From Pontibacillus marinus BH030004 = DSM 16465 (GTDB lineage: Bacteria > Bacillota > Bacilli > Bacillales > BH030062), in assembly GCF_000425225.1 (NCBI RefSeq), contig NZ_AULJ01000001.1, forward strand, positions 1 to 64,000: 64,000 bases of DNA, in the 5' to 3' direction. Position numbers and translations under genes: made by a program. Shown here piece by piece: positions 1-8,507 of this stretch (position 1 is the stretch's first letter; each line of letters begins with the position of its first letter). The notes under the pieces were generated by a model. It was not told the origin of the DNA. It searched no databases and was given only the letters and a program-made list of their open reading frames with translations.

Positions 1-74
1 TAACGGGTGCAATAGTGGAACAAGGAGTTGTCGATGCGGTAGTTCCTATTGTGTTAAAGAAGCATGATAATTGA
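1..74 (+). CDS. 3' end of an unidentified gene (cut by window edge)
   Basis: An open frame enters from the left edge and ends at TGA 72-74. Only about 23 codons are visible, ending in the residues VLKKHDN. The frame shows sensible codon use and stops about 40 bp before the next gene's start, with no terminator between, so the two could be co-transcribed. Too little is present to name a family. Confidence 0.45.
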   Translation, partial: TGAIVEQGVVDAVVPIVLKKHDN

Positions 75-114
75 ATAAAGGCTGGAAGATCTAAACTCGA
101 AAGTGGGGGGTTAT

Positions 115-474
115 GTGAAAGGCAATTTATTATTAATAGTTGTACTGGCTACTTGTTTTTTAACATCTTGTAATAATACGGATCAAGTAGATCAAGATGG
201 TGGTCCCCGTTATACAGAAGAAATTTTAGACATTGATTCGTCTGATAACAAAATACTTGTTAAAGGCAACAGTGAATGCGGAGACTTTTGGTTTAACATA
301 ACAAACGAAACATCCTTAACAGAGACTTCAGGCGAAGCAATCACATTTGAAGACCTTGAAGAAGGAGATGTTGTTGACCTTTGGTTTACAGGAGATTTCT
401 CATTGAATTGTTCTCAAGGGGAATTCGTTCAAAAAGAAGAATATACATTAGTCTTTTTAGAAGTTAAGAAATGA
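115..474 (+). CDS. Small secreted lipoprotein (DUF3221-like)
   Basis: This encodes a 119-residue protein with a hydrophobic signal segment and a lipobox LTSC around residues 16-19, so it is probably a diacylglyceryl-anchored surface lipoprotein. I prefer GTG 115 to the upstream GTG 103, because the G-run at 105-110 then serves as the Shine-Dalgarno site. The mature part is acidic with two cysteines (in NSECGDF and LNCSQG) that could form a disulfide. Its size and the E-E-I-L-D-I-D...V-x-G pattern recall DUF3221 (YobA-like) proteins, but this is by eye. A hairpin and a terminator follow. Function unknown. Confidence 0.7.
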   Translation: MKGNLLLIVVLATCFLTSCNNTDQVDQDGGPRYTEEILDIDSSDNKILVKGNSECGDFWFNITNETSLTETSGEAITFEDLEEGDVVDLWFTGDFSLNCSQGEFVQKEEYTLVFLEVKK

Positions 475-490
475 TAATACGAATCTTGTT

Positions 491-556
491 CAACTAAAGG
501 GTGCTTTAGTTGAAGAAGAAAGAGCATTTTCCGATAAGGAATTTGCTCTTTTTTTG
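491..556 (+). terminator. Hairpin plus intrinsic terminator after the lipoprotein gene
   Basis: A 9-bp perfect hairpin (CAACTAAAG / CTTTAGTTG, 491-512) is followed by AAGAGCA...TGCTCTT and a run of seven T's ending near 556. The second hairpin has the classic Rho-independent layout. Confidence 0.75.
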
Positions 557-690
557 TGGTCGAAATTGCATTCGTTCTTTCACCTAAAATTGCAGGTCTT
601 CAATAATTATTGTAGATGTGCAAATTGGGGTGCATTTTCTTATGCAAATAACTACTGAAACCACATATGAACATTGATATAACAACAAAT

Positions 691-735
691 AATGAGCGTC
701 AAATTGCTATGCAATTCAACGCTCATTTTATAATG
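691..735. terminator. Long imperfect hairpin, probable bidirectional terminator
   Basis: The arms AATGAGCGT-C-AAATTGC and GCAATT-C-AACGCTCATT pair around a 3-nt loop (691-729), followed by TTATAATG. It sits in the 430-bp non-coding stretch between the lipoprotein gene and thrE. Apart from this and the upstream terminator I see nothing else in that stretch. Confidence 0.5.
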
Positions 736-903
736 CATTTTTATTGTTTATGCTCCAAAAGTTAACTACTTAGAATGAGTCACCTGTCTATCCTCTTCTC
801 TTCATACTGTTCTCTGTTTGCTATTTCGTTTAGCAGTTGCTTCTCTTGCCCATAATCAGCTACACTTTAAACACATGTATAATGGAAAAAGAGGAGGGTG
901 CAT

Positions 904-1659
904 TTGGATACGGCACATACTCAAAAGCTTGAGATGGTAGAGCTTTGCTTATTAATTGGGAGAATTATGCTTCAAAATGGAGCTGAAACCTATCGCGTAG
1001 AAGATACGATGACAAGAATCGCCGCTTCATATGGGAAGGAAGATGCACAAAGCTTTGTAACGCCTACAGGCATTTTCTTCTCTGTAAGTCGAGTAGAACC
1101 GGCGAAACTTGTTCGCGTTTATGACCGTGCAACGAATTTAAGCAAAGTGACAGCCGCTAACAATATCTCTCGCAACATTACAGGAGGGCGTTTAACTATA
1201 GCAGAAGCTTATGAGCAATTATCTGTAATCGATACCGCAGGCCCTCATTATTCGTTAGCCACACAAGTTGCAGCAGCTTCCATTGCTAGTGGTTGTTTTG
1301 CCATCATGTTTCAAGGAAATTGGTATGATTTCCTTCCGGCCTGCATCTCTGGAGGAGCAGGGTTTGTCGTGCTTTTATTACTGCATCACCTGTTTAAAAT
1401 TAAATTTTTCGCTGAATTCTTAGCTTCGTTATTAATTGGGACACTAGCCTATTTGTTTATATCAGTTGGGGTTGGACATGAGACAGATAAAATCATTATA
1501 GGGTCTGTTATGCCCCTAGTGCCCGGGCTTCATATTACGAATGCAGTTCGAGATTTAATGGCAGGACATTTGGTGTCGGGATTATCGAAAGGAGCGGAAG
1601 CCTTCCTCACAGCTACTGCGATCGGTGGAGGCGTGGCGATTGCTTTTTCAATTTTTTAA
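904..1659 (+). CDS. Threonine/serine exporter, ThrE N-terminal (DUF1212, YjjP-type) subunit
   Basis: The 251-residue protein matches the ThrE/DUF1212 family: a soluble N-terminal part with the conserved pattern QNGAETYRVEDTM near residue 25, then about five hydrophobic segments from residue 120. In known systems it pairs with a DUF3815 protein to export threonine or serine; that partner follows 18 bp later. I chose TTG 904 because AGGAGG (892-897) abuts the upstream GTG 898 and so cannot serve it, but is correctly spaced for TTG 904. The split two-gene form is usual in Firmicutes; Corynebacterium ThrE is a single fusion. Substrate is inferred from family only. Confidence 0.85.
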   Translation: MDTAHTQKLEMVELCLLIGRIMLQNGAETYRVEDTMTRIAASYGKEDAQSFVTPTGIFFSVSRVEPAKLVRVYDRATNLSKVTAANNISRNITGGRLTIAEAYEQLSVIDTAGPHYSLATQVAAASIASGCFAIMFQGNWYDFLPACISGGAGFVVLLLLHHLFKIKFFAEFLASLLIGTLAYLFISVGVGHETDKIIIGSVMPLVPGLHITNAVRDLMAGHLVSGLSKGAEAFLTATAIGGGVAIAFSIF

Positions 1660-1677
1660 AGAGGGAGGGGGACGTAT

Positions 1678-2121
1678 ATGATTGCTGAACAATTTATCAC
1701 AAGTTTTATAGCTTCAGCTTCATTTGGCATACTCTTCCAGGCTCCGAAAAGTACAATCCTTAAATGTGGGTTAGTGGGGACCATAGGATGGGTCATATAC
1801 ATATTATTTTTGGCATCCAATATGGATGCAATGACAGGTGCGTTTGTTGCATCCTTTGTTATTGCCATGATTGGACAGTTCTTTGCCAGGATCTATAAAA
1901 CGCCCGTTATTGTATTTAGTGTAGCCGGTATTATACCTTTGGTACCTGGAGGGCTAGCCTATGATGCCATGCGTCACTTTGTCCAAAATAATTATGGAGA
2001 AGCTTTACCTACAGCAGCAAGTGTATTTATGAACTCAGGCGCAATCGCCATTGGGCTTGTGCTCTCAGAAGTGATGAACCAGGTTTTGAGGAAGATGAGG
2101 AAACGAGAGTTGTGGAGATGA
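1678..2121 (+). CDS. Threonine/serine exporter, ThrE C-terminal (DUF3815, YjjB-type) subunit
   Basis: A 147-residue membrane protein with four to five hydrophobic segments. It contains the family's FARIYKTPVIVFSVAGIIPLVPG-type stretch around residues 69-90 (glycine and proline rich, ending LVPGG), which is also echoed in the upstream subunit (MPLVPGLH). It follows the DUF1212 gene after a strong Shine-Dalgarno site (GGGAGGGGG, about 1662-1671), so the two are almost certainly co-transcribed and form one exporter. The end overlaps no other gene; a bidirectional terminator lies 140 bp further on. Confidence 0.85.
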   Translation: MIAEQFITSFIASASFGILFQAPKSTILKCGLVGTIGWVIYILFLASNMDAMTGAFVASFVIAMIGQFFARIYKTPVIVFSVAGIIPLVPGGLAYDAMRHFVQNNYGEALPTAASVFMNSGAIAIGLVLSEVMNQVLRKMRKRELWR

Positions 2122-2264
2122 TCAAGCCCACACATTGATGTGATTTAACACCATAAAAAACTCCTATCAAAGTGATGGGATGCGTTAGTTGGAGATAGAC
2201 TTGGGAATATCTCGGATCCAAGTCTTCCTGACAGGGCGCGATAGTTGAATAATCCCACAAAATA

Positions 2265-2306
2265 AAAAAGCGTCTAGGGCTATCCCTAGACGCTTTTTTG
2301 TGCTTT
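2265..2306. terminator. Strong bidirectional intrinsic terminator
   Basis: AAAAAAGCGTCTAGGG and CCCTAGACGCTTTTTT pair perfectly over 16 bp around a CTAT loop (2265-2300). A-run and T-run on either side let it end both the ThrE operon (+) and the convergent lacI-type gene (-). Confidence 0.9.
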
Positions 2307-2318
2307 TTTTTGACCAAT

Positions 2319-3356
2319 TTAAGAAATTGAATTCGAACTTTCTTCCTGAACCAAAGGCTTACAGGACTCACGAACAACTAACTCAATCGGCACCACAACA
2401 CTTTCGGCTATTTTCTGTTGTGAATTGATTTGTTTGATGAGTAAATCAGCCGATTCTTTACCGATTAAGGTTGTGTCTTGTCGGACGGTTGTAAGAGGTG
2501 GATTTATGAATTGTGCTAGTTCAATATCATCAAATCCGATGATGGAGAAATCATCAGGTACTTGATACCCAGCTTCTCTAATTGCATCGATCGCACCAAT
2601 AGCTAAATTATCTGCAGCTGCAAATACAGCAGTTGGTGGGTTCTGAAGAGATAAGAGCTTTTTCATGGCATTGTAGCCACCTTCTCGTGAGAAGTAATCT
2701 CCATTAACGATATAATCATCCGGCACATCTAATCCCATTGTTTTGGTGGAAGTTAAGAAGCCATTTCTTCTTTCTTGACCAGCAAATGTTGTTGCGTGCC
2801 CAGCGATATGGGCTATAGATCGGTGACCTAAAGAATACAAGTATTCCACAGCCTTATAACTTCCTGCAAAGTTATCGGAATTTACGACTGCAGATTCTTT
2901 ACTATGTAGGTCTATGACTACAGTAGGGATAGAAGAGTCCATTAACTCTTTTACTTGCTCATCATTAAAACGAGAGCAAACGACCACGACTCCGTCTACA
3001 CCCCGATATTTAAATTGCTCTAAGTAGCTCTTTTGTTGATTGTTTATCATTCTAGATGCAAATAATAAATCATATCCAAGAACCTCAACATTCTTTCTGA
3101 AGCTTTCAATAACTGCATTAAAGAAAGGATGCTTCATTCCAATGCCTAGAGATTCAATAAAGATAACGCCTATGGTCCATGACTTTTTCGTCGTTAATGT
3201 TCTGGCGTGGGAGTTAGGCAAATACCCCATTTCCTCAACAGCTTCTAAAATAGCTTTCTTTGCCTTCTGGCTAACATCAGCATAATTGTTTAATGCCTTA
3301 GAAACCGTCGTTACAGAGTATCCTGTTTTCTTTGCTATATCGTATATCGTTACCAT
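2319..3356 (-). CDS. LacI-family transcriptional regulator
   Basis: The 345-residue protein starts with the LacI helix-turn-helix (TIYDIAKKTGYSVTTVSKAL, residues 3-22) and hinge region, followed by a periplasmic-binding-protein-like effector domain (about 60-335) containing FVTTVRQD-type variants such as PLTTVRQD near the C-terminus. It should repress sugar-related genes until an effector binds. A perfect 18-bp palindrome, 23 bp upstream of its start, looks like its own operator. The SDR dehydrogenase gene is divergent and about 200 bp away, so it may be a target, but no linked sugar transporter is visible and the effector is unknown. Confidence 0.9.
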   Translation of the reverse strand: MVTIYDIAKKTGYSVTTVSKALNNYADVSQKAKKAILEAVEEMGYLPNSHARTLTTKKSWTIGVIFIESLGIGMKHPFFNAVIESFRKNVEVLGYDLLFASRMINNQQKSYLEQFKYRGVDGVVVVCSRFNDEQVKELMDSSIPTVVIDLHSKESAVVNSDNFAGSYKAVEYLYSLGHRSIAHIAGHATTFAGQERRNGFLTSTKTMGLDVPDDYIVNGDYFSREGGYNAMKKLLSLQNPPTAVFAAADNLAIGAIDAIREAGYQVPDDFSIIGFDDIELAQFINPPLTTVRQDTTLIGKESADLLIKQINSQQKIAESVVVPIELVVRESCKPLVQEESSNSIS

Positions 3357-3378
3357 TTATCATTACACCCTCTCAAGC

Positions 3379-3396
3379 ATCGAAAGCGCTTTCGAT
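3379..3396. promoter_or_regulatory. Perfect palindromic LacI-type operator
   Basis: ATCGAAAGCGCTTTCGAT is an 18-bp perfect palindrome with the central CG typical of LacI/CcpA-class operators. It lies just upstream of the lacI-type start codon, in the region shared with the divergent SDR gene, suggesting autoregulation and possible control of the neighbour. Confidence 0.75.
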
Positions 3397-3601
3397 AACA
3401 TCATAATATGTACTTACTAATATTGCAAGGAAAAAATCTCGAAATCACAATAGTTACAAGGCTTGCCATTTATAGTCGGAATACACTAATCATCATTTCC
3501 TAAAAAATTAAAACTTTTCTTTATCTTTTTCTGTTTTCATTATACGTTAGTAGGAAGAAGATGTAAGGGATTCGAGAAAGCCAATTGAGGTGTTATGGAA
3601 A

Positions 3602-4357
3602 ATGAATAAACTAGATAAAAAGATTGCGCTAGTAACAGGTGTGAGTCACAGTGAGGGAATTGGCGCTGCTGTTTGCCGTAAGTTAGCAAAAGAAGGGGCG
3701 CACATATTCTTTTTACATTGGGAGGCAGAAGAGAATTGGACTCGAGCGTTTCAAGAAGAAATTAGAGAACTTGGAGCAGAATGTAACCATTTAGAAGTTG
3801 ATTTATCCCATGCTGACGCTGTGAATGACTTGCTAAAGAGCGTGACCGAACAAATGGGGTTACCAGATATTATAGTGAACAACGCAGCTGTTTCACAAAA
3901 CGGGGGATATGAAGAGTTGAGTGCAAAAATGTTAGATGATCATTATGCTGTGAACATGAGATCAACGTTTCTTTTATGCACAGAGTTCGCTCGTCAATTT
4001 AAGAACTCTAGCAAAAAGAAGGGAAGAATCATCAATCTGACATCAGGCCAGGCTTTAGGGCCAATGATGGACGAACTAGCTTATGTGGCAACAAAAGGAG
4101 CGATATCTGCTTTCACTCAATCTTTATCAGCAGAAATTGCCCACTTAGGTATTACGGTAAATGCGGTGAATCCAGGTCCTACAGATTCAGGATGGATGAA
4201 TGAAGAGATCAGACAACACTTATTGCCGAAGTTTAAATCTGGACGAATTGGAGTTCCCGAGGATGCTGCAAAAGCTATCGCCTTCCTAGCCAGTGAGGAT
4301 GCAGATTGGGTTACAGGTCAGATCCTAAATTCAGAGGGTGGCTTTTTGAGAGACTAG
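3602..4357 (+). CDS. SDR-family oxidoreductase (3-oxoacyl-ACP reductase-like)
   Basis: A 251-residue classical short-chain dehydrogenase. It has a nucleotide-binding TG-x-S-H-S-E-G-I-G loop near residue 12 (slightly longer than the usual TGxxxGIG), NNAA near residue 93, a catalytic serine in NLTSGQ and the Tyr-Lys pair in YVATK, and the PGPTDSGWM segment after the last strand. ATG 3602 is chosen because GAGGTG (3587-3592) is well placed for it and overlaps the alternative GTG 3590. It is the first gene of a run with the kinase and PP2C genes. Substrate cannot be read from the sequence. Confidence 0.88.
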   Translation: MNKLDKKIALVTGVSHSEGIGAAVCRKLAKEGAHIFFLHWEAEENWTRAFQEEIRELGAECNHLEVDLSHADAVNDLLKSVTEQMGLPDIIVNNAAVSQNGGYEELSAKMLDDHYAVNMRSTFLLCTEFARQFKNSSKKKGRIINLTSGQALGPMMDELAYVATKGAISAFTQSLSAEIAHLGITVNAVNPGPTDSGWMNEEIRQHLLPKFKSGRIGVPEDAAKAIAFLASEDADWVTGQILNSEGGFLRD

Positions 4358-4381
4358 TATATGAGTTGAAGTGGTGATCAC

Positions 4382-4903
4382 GTGGAAAAGAACTTAAACA
4401 AAATCCATATTATCGGTTCAGTTGGAAGCGGAAAAACAACACTAGCAAGAAACCTCTCATCACAGTTACGTATTCCACATTATGAGTTAGACAATGTCGT
4501 GTGGAAGAAGTCAGAGAATGGTGATATTCGACGAACTGAACAGGAACGAGATAACTATTTATCAAGTATTGTTCAATCAAAACAATGGACTATAGAAGGG
4601 GTCCATCATAAATGGGTAGGGGAGAGTTTTCACGAAGCAGATCTCATTATTTTTCTAGATACTCCTTATTCAATAAGAAATTATAGAATCATAAAGCGTT
4701 TTTTCTTACAAAAGATAGGGGCCGAAAAAGCTAATTACATTCCGACGTTTCAAATATTTAAGAGAATGTTTGTGTGGAATAAAAACTATGAAAATATAGA
4801 GAAGCCTGAGATCTTAAACATGTTAACTGAATACAATCATAAGCTGGTCATTTTAAAAGATAATAAAGAAATCAAGAAATTATTAGGTGGTGAGCGATTA
4901 TGA
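4382..4903 (+). CDS. P-loop nucleotide/small-molecule kinase-like protein
   Basis: The 173-residue protein has a Walker A motif GSVGSGKTT near residue 12, a following LDNVVWK segment typical of adenylate-kinase-fold proteins called topology modulation or FlaR-like, and a Walker B-like LIIFLDTP near residue 80. It probably phosphorylates a small molecule or nucleotide, though some relatives have no known substrate. It starts with GTG after GTGGTGAT and its stop overlaps the next gene's start (ATGA), so translation of the two is coupled. Confidence 0.75.
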   Translation: MEKNLNKIHIIGSVGSGKTTLARNLSSQLRIPHYELDNVVWKKSENGDIRRTEQERDNYLSSIVQSKQWTIEGVHHKWVGESFHEADLIIFLDTPYSIRNYRIIKRFFLQKIGAEKANYIPTFQIFKRMFVWNKNYENIEKPEILNMLTEYNHKLVILKDNKEIKKLLGGERL

Positions 4904-5742
4904 AAATAGAGTCACTTACGTATAAAGGTGTGGGAGAACTAAATGAAGATTCCCTAATAATAAATGATGAAATGGCTCTATATGGAGTAGCGGATGGTGT
5001 ATCATCTCTAGTGCCTTTTAAAAGTGATGACAATCTTACAGGTGGATACATCGCATCGAACGAAGTGAAAAGGTATTTTGAACATCTACATCAGATCAAT
5101 CATTTATCTGAAGACTTGTTTGTAATCAATCGAAATCTACGAGAGAAAATGGAAGAGAACGGAATTGATATGGTAAAGAAAGAACAGCTTTGGGGGACGG
5201 CTTTAGCACAAGTAAGGGTTAATGAGAATGGAGTAGAATTTATTCAAACAGGGGATTGTATGATCCTTGCTGTTTATCAGGATGATCATGTTCGACCATT
5301 AACTCATCTTCAAACCGAACACTTAGAAAGTAAAGTCCTCAATAGATGGAAAGAGCTTGTACACAATGGAGTGAACAATAGAGATGATTTAATGAAGGAA
5401 GTAAAAGATACTCTTGTTTCTAACCGTATGAAAAGTAATACGCCTGAAGGGTATGGTGTATTGAATGGAGAAGAGGATGCCATTCATTATACAGAGTACG
5501 GAAAAATCAATAAAATTGGATTAAAGTACCTTATTCTTATAACTGATGGATTATTCTTACCCTCTGAGAGTGTGCCTGCCGCTGAGAATTATTGGGGTTA
5601 TGTTGCTCAAAGTCTTCTTCATAAGGGGCTAGAGCAGTATGCAAATGACCTAATTGAGCTTGAGGAATCTGATCCGGAATGTTTGAAGTACCCAAGGTTC
5701 AAAAAGTCTGATGATAAAGCAGGTCTTGTGATTACTTTTTAA
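4900..5742 (+). CDS. PP2C-like serine/threonine protein phosphatase
   Basis: The 280-residue protein shows the order of PP2C metal-binding motifs: G-x-L-N-E-D-S near residue 12, YGVADGVSS near 28, QTGDCMILAV near 120, ITDGLF near 215 and S-D-D-K-A-G-L-V-I-T at the C-terminus. The aspartates that bind the two Mn2+/Mg2+ ions are therefore all present, so it is likely an active phosphatase, although the second motif lacks the usual DGHGG glycines. It overlaps the upstream P-loop kinase gene by 4 bp. Its substrate is unknown. Confidence 0.8.
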   Translation: MKIESLTYKGVGELNEDSLIINDEMALYGVADGVSSLVPFKSDDNLTGGYIASNEVKRYFEHLHQINHLSEDLFVINRNLREKMEENGIDMVKKEQLWGTALAQVRVNENGVEFIQTGDCMILAVYQDDHVRPLTHLQTEHLESKVLNRWKELVHNGVNNRDDLMKEVKDTLVSNRMKSNTPEGYGVLNGEEDAIHYTEYGKINKIGLKYLILITDGLFLPSESVPAAENYWGYVAQSLLHKGLEQYANDLIELEESDPECLKYPRFKKSDDKAGLVITF

Positions 5743-5758
5743 TTTTTGGAGTGATATT

Positions 5759-6037
5759 GTGCGGATCGCCAATAAGATAGGTATGGGACTAATTGTATTG
5801 TTTCTTTGTTGGTTTTCTTACACGTTCTATACATATCAAGAGGCAGCTAAACTAATTCCTCTATTTGTAGGGTTGTTTATTGCTATCCCGTGTTTTATTT
5901 TGTATTTCTTATTCGTGTACTTATATAGGAACTACCCATACACAAGGAAGTTATTATGGGCTATCCCCGTTATCTTGTTCATCTATTACATTTTAATTGA
6001 AACTCATTACCCGAGTTTATGGGAAGAATTATTTTGA
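5759..6037 (+). CDS. Small integral membrane protein
   Basis: A 92-residue protein with three predicted membrane segments (about residues 7-25, 32-55 and 63-82) and a short polar tail. It starts at GTG 5759 after TTTGGAGTG and lies 16 bp downstream of the PP2C-like gene, so it probably belongs to that operon. I do not recognise a family. Confidence 0.65.
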   Translation: MRIANKIGMGLIVLFLCWFSYTFYTYQEAAKLIPLFVGLFIAIPCFILYFLFVYLYRNYPYTRKLLWAIPVILFIYYILIETHYPSLWEELF

Positions 6038-6254
6038 GAAAGGTGGGTTTTATTTTGCTACTGTACCAGCATTTATGTTATTACTTGAATTGTATTTGAG
6101 AATATTTAAAATTAGTTTCACATAAATAACGAGCTTCTGTATAATAGACATATTTCAGTATAGATTAGCAAAAGACACAAATATAACGGTTTTGGATAAA
6201 TGGGATAGGACAAAATCTTACCCAAATTTGAAGTAGTTAGGATGAATAAGATAC

Positions 6255-7118
6255 ATGAATACATTAGAAGTTGGCACGGTCGGTACGTTTACGGTCGCAA
6301 GAACCATTGAACATGGTTATGTACTAACAGATGGTCGCGAAGAGATTATGCTGCATTTCAATGATGCTGTTGAAGAAGTAGAAGTAGACGAGGAGCTTGA
6401 AGCGTTTCTTTATCATGACAAACAAGGGAAAATGGTAGCGACAACTTATATTCCTGAGATCGATTTTGACACATATGCTTGGTGCGAAGTTGTAGATGTA
6501 GTCAATAATCTTGGGGTTTTTGTGGATATTGGTATGCCAAAGCACATTTTGGTTTCGATTGATGATCTTCCTCCAAAGAAGAGTTTATGGCCTTTTGTCC
6601 ATGATGAATTGTACGTTTGTTTAAAATTGGATAAAAGCAATCGCCTCATTGCGAAGCCTGCGACAGAAAACATTATCGAATATGAAGCGGAACCAGCACC
6701 TGAAGACCTTTTGCACAAACCAATTAGTGGTCGCGTTTATCGCCTGAACCCAGAGATATCTGCAATTTATACAGAAGAAGGATATCAAGGGTTTATCCAT
6801 CATACCGAGCGTAAAGAAGAACCGAGACTTGGAGAATGGGTAAAAGGACGCGTCATCGAAGTGAAAGGGGTAGGTTCCTTAAACGTCTCCTTACGTCCTG
6901 TGAAAGAGGAAGCATTAAGTGAAGATGCTGAGCAGATCCTACGCTATTTGGAGAAAAACGGTGGTGAAATGACCTTCACCGATAAAAGTGATCCAGATGC
7001 CATTCGTGATACGTTTAAGATCAGTAAGGCTGCGTTTAAACGTGCATTAGGGACGTTAATGAAGCAAAAGAAAGTGAAGCAGGAGGATGGGAAAACCATC
7101 CTGATTAGTGATCAATAG
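6255..7118 (+). CDS. cvfB: CvfB-type RNA-binding protein with S1 domains (YitL)
   Basis: The 287-residue protein matches the CvfB/YitL family: tandem S1-like OB folds in the N-terminal two thirds (the clear one begins near residue 70, with NNLGVFVDIGMPKHILV) and a C-terminal winged-helix domain (from about 225, with DAIRDTFKISKAAFKRALG). In Staphylococcus aureus CvfB binds RNA and affects virulence gene expression; in bacilli its role is less defined. It is a stand-alone gene, flanked downstream by a strong terminator. Confidence 0.88.
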   Translation: MNTLEVGTVGTFTVARTIEHGYVLTDGREEIMLHFNDAVEEVEVDEELEAFLYHDKQGKMVATTYIPEIDFDTYAWCEVVDVVNNLGVFVDIGMPKHILVSIDDLPPKKSLWPFVHDELYVCLKLDKSNRLIAKPATENIIEYEAEPAPEDLLHKPISGRVYRLNPEISAIYTEEGYQGFIHHTERKEEPRLGEWVKGRVIEVKGVGSLNVSLRPVKEEALSEDAEQILRYLEKNGGEMTFTDKSDPDAIRDTFKISKAAFKRALGTLMKQKKVKQEDGKTILISDQ

Positions 7119-7130
7119 CATTATGTAATA

Positions 7131-7166
7131 AAGAACTTATCTTATTTAAGGTAAGTTCTTTTTTTT
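7131..7166 (+). terminator. Intrinsic terminator after cvfB
   Basis: AAGAACTTA...TAAGTTCTT with an inner CTT/AAG pair is followed by eight T's. The remaining AT-rich stretch up to the opuAC-like start (7167-7434) holds no gene that I can support; it must contain the promoter of the next gene. Confidence 0.85.
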
Positions 7167-7434
7167 GAACAATTAGATTTAATTTGGAAAAAATGCTTCA
7201 AAGAAAGAGAAAAGTGAACAAAATAAAAGAACACCCTTTATATGGTTTATTAAGTTCAAACTTTACGTTCTATATAAACGTATGTAACTGATTTTACTTT
7301 TTGAAACATAGTTTAAAAATCTATATCATTTAATTTGTTTACTGCTTTTTTACATAAGTTTAGAACATTTTATCCAATAGAATGCTTTTCTGTAGCTGAA
7401 AAAGTAGAACCATAAGTGAAGAGGGAGAGGTATT

Positions 7435-8346
7435 ATGTTACAAATGAATTGGAAAAGAATAGGGGTAGTTGCGGGTTTATCTTTATCCCTTGTAGCAGCT
7501 GGCTGTGGACAAGAGAAAGACAATGCAACTAAAAATGAGAATGACACGAGTATTGGTGAAAAAATTGAATACACCATTACTGGAATTGAGCCTGGTGCCG
7601 GAATTACTGAAGCAACGGATAATGCCTTAGAAGAGTATGGAAACCTTGCAGGCTGGGAGCATGATAAATCATCAACAGCTGCGATGTTAACTTCACTAGA
7701 TAATGCAATTAAAGATAAGGAGCCTATTATAGTAGCTGGATGGTCCCCTCACTTTATGTTTGCCAAGTGGGATTTAAAATACTTAGAAGATCCAAAAGGT
7801 GTATATGGTAAAGTAGAACGGATCCAAACAATTGCAAGAAAAGGTTTAAAAGAAGACAAGCCTAAAGCCTATAAGATTCTTGATCGATTCCATTGGGATC
7901 CTGCTGACATGGAATCAGTTATGCTTGATGCCCAAAACATGGATTTTGATGAAGCTGCCCAAAAATGGGTAGATACTAATCAGGAAAAGGTTAAAGAGTG
8001 GACAAAAGGGATTGAATCTGTAGATGGTACGCCTGTTGAGTTAGTATTGACCCCTTGGGATACAGAGCGTTCTTCAGCCAATGTTGCTAAAGTCGTATTA
8101 GAATCAAAAGGGTTTGATGTAACACTTACTGCAGTATCCCCATCTATCATGTTTAAAGCCATTGCATCAGGTGATGGTGATGCTTCACTTGCTCCATGGA
8201 TGCCCGCAACTCACGGTGCCTTCTATGAAGATTATGAAGGTGAGTTTGAAGACCTAGGAGAAAACTTAAAAGGGGCCAAGATCGGTCTAGTTGTACCATC
8301 CTATATGGACATTGAATCGATTGAAGATCTTAAGTCTGCAGAATAA
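7435..8346 (+). CDS. Glycine betaine/proline-betaine ABC transporter substrate-binding lipoprotein (OpuAC type)
   Basis: The 303-residue precursor has a signal peptide with lipobox VAAGC (Cys about residue 23). The mature part reads like B. subtilis OpuAC along its full length, including three tryptophan sites expected to form the betaine-binding cage (AGWSPHFMF, TPWDTE and APWMPATHG) and the final GLVVPSYM. It would capture compatible solutes for osmoprotection at the outer membrane face of the cell. Unusually, no ATPase (opuAA) or permease (opuAB) lies next to it; it is monocistronic and bounded by terminators, so it must work with components encoded elsewhere. Confidence 0.88.
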   Translation: MLQMNWKRIGVVAGLSLSLVAAGCGQEKDNATKNENDTSIGEKIEYTITGIEPGAGITEATDNALEEYGNLAGWEHDKSSTAAMLTSLDNAIKDKEPIIVAGWSPHFMFAKWDLKYLEDPKGVYGKVERIQTIARKGLKEDKPKAYKILDRFHWDPADMESVMLDAQNMDFDEAAQKWVDTNQEKVKEWTKGIESVDGTPVELVLTPWDTERSSANVAKVVLESKGFDVTLTAVSPSIMFKAIASGDGDASLAPWMPATHGAFYEDYEGEFEDLGENLKGAKIGLVVPSYMDIESIEDLKSAE

Positions 8347-8358
8347 TGATATAAAAGT

Positions 8359-8401
8359 AATGCCGTATCACTTTAATAGTGGTACGGCATTATTCTTTTT
8401 T
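8359..8401 (+). terminator. Intrinsic terminator after the opuAC-like gene
   Basis: AATGCCGTATCACT and AGTGGTACGGCATT pair over 14 positions with one mismatch and are followed by a T-rich run. A nearly identical stem recurs at 59510-59551. Confidence 0.9.
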
Positions 8402-8507
8402 TAGTGGTAAAGAGTGAGGATTGGAGGAATTTTGAATTGTATCTTGAAGAAGTAACAATGACATAAAAAGGGAAATTTCACTTAAAAACTACATAAGGAG
8501 AGATTGG

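Noticed and set aside
5742-6255. Additional gene between the membrane protein and cvfB
   Set aside because: Beyond the 92-residue frame ending at 6037, only short frames without ribosome-binding sites occur.
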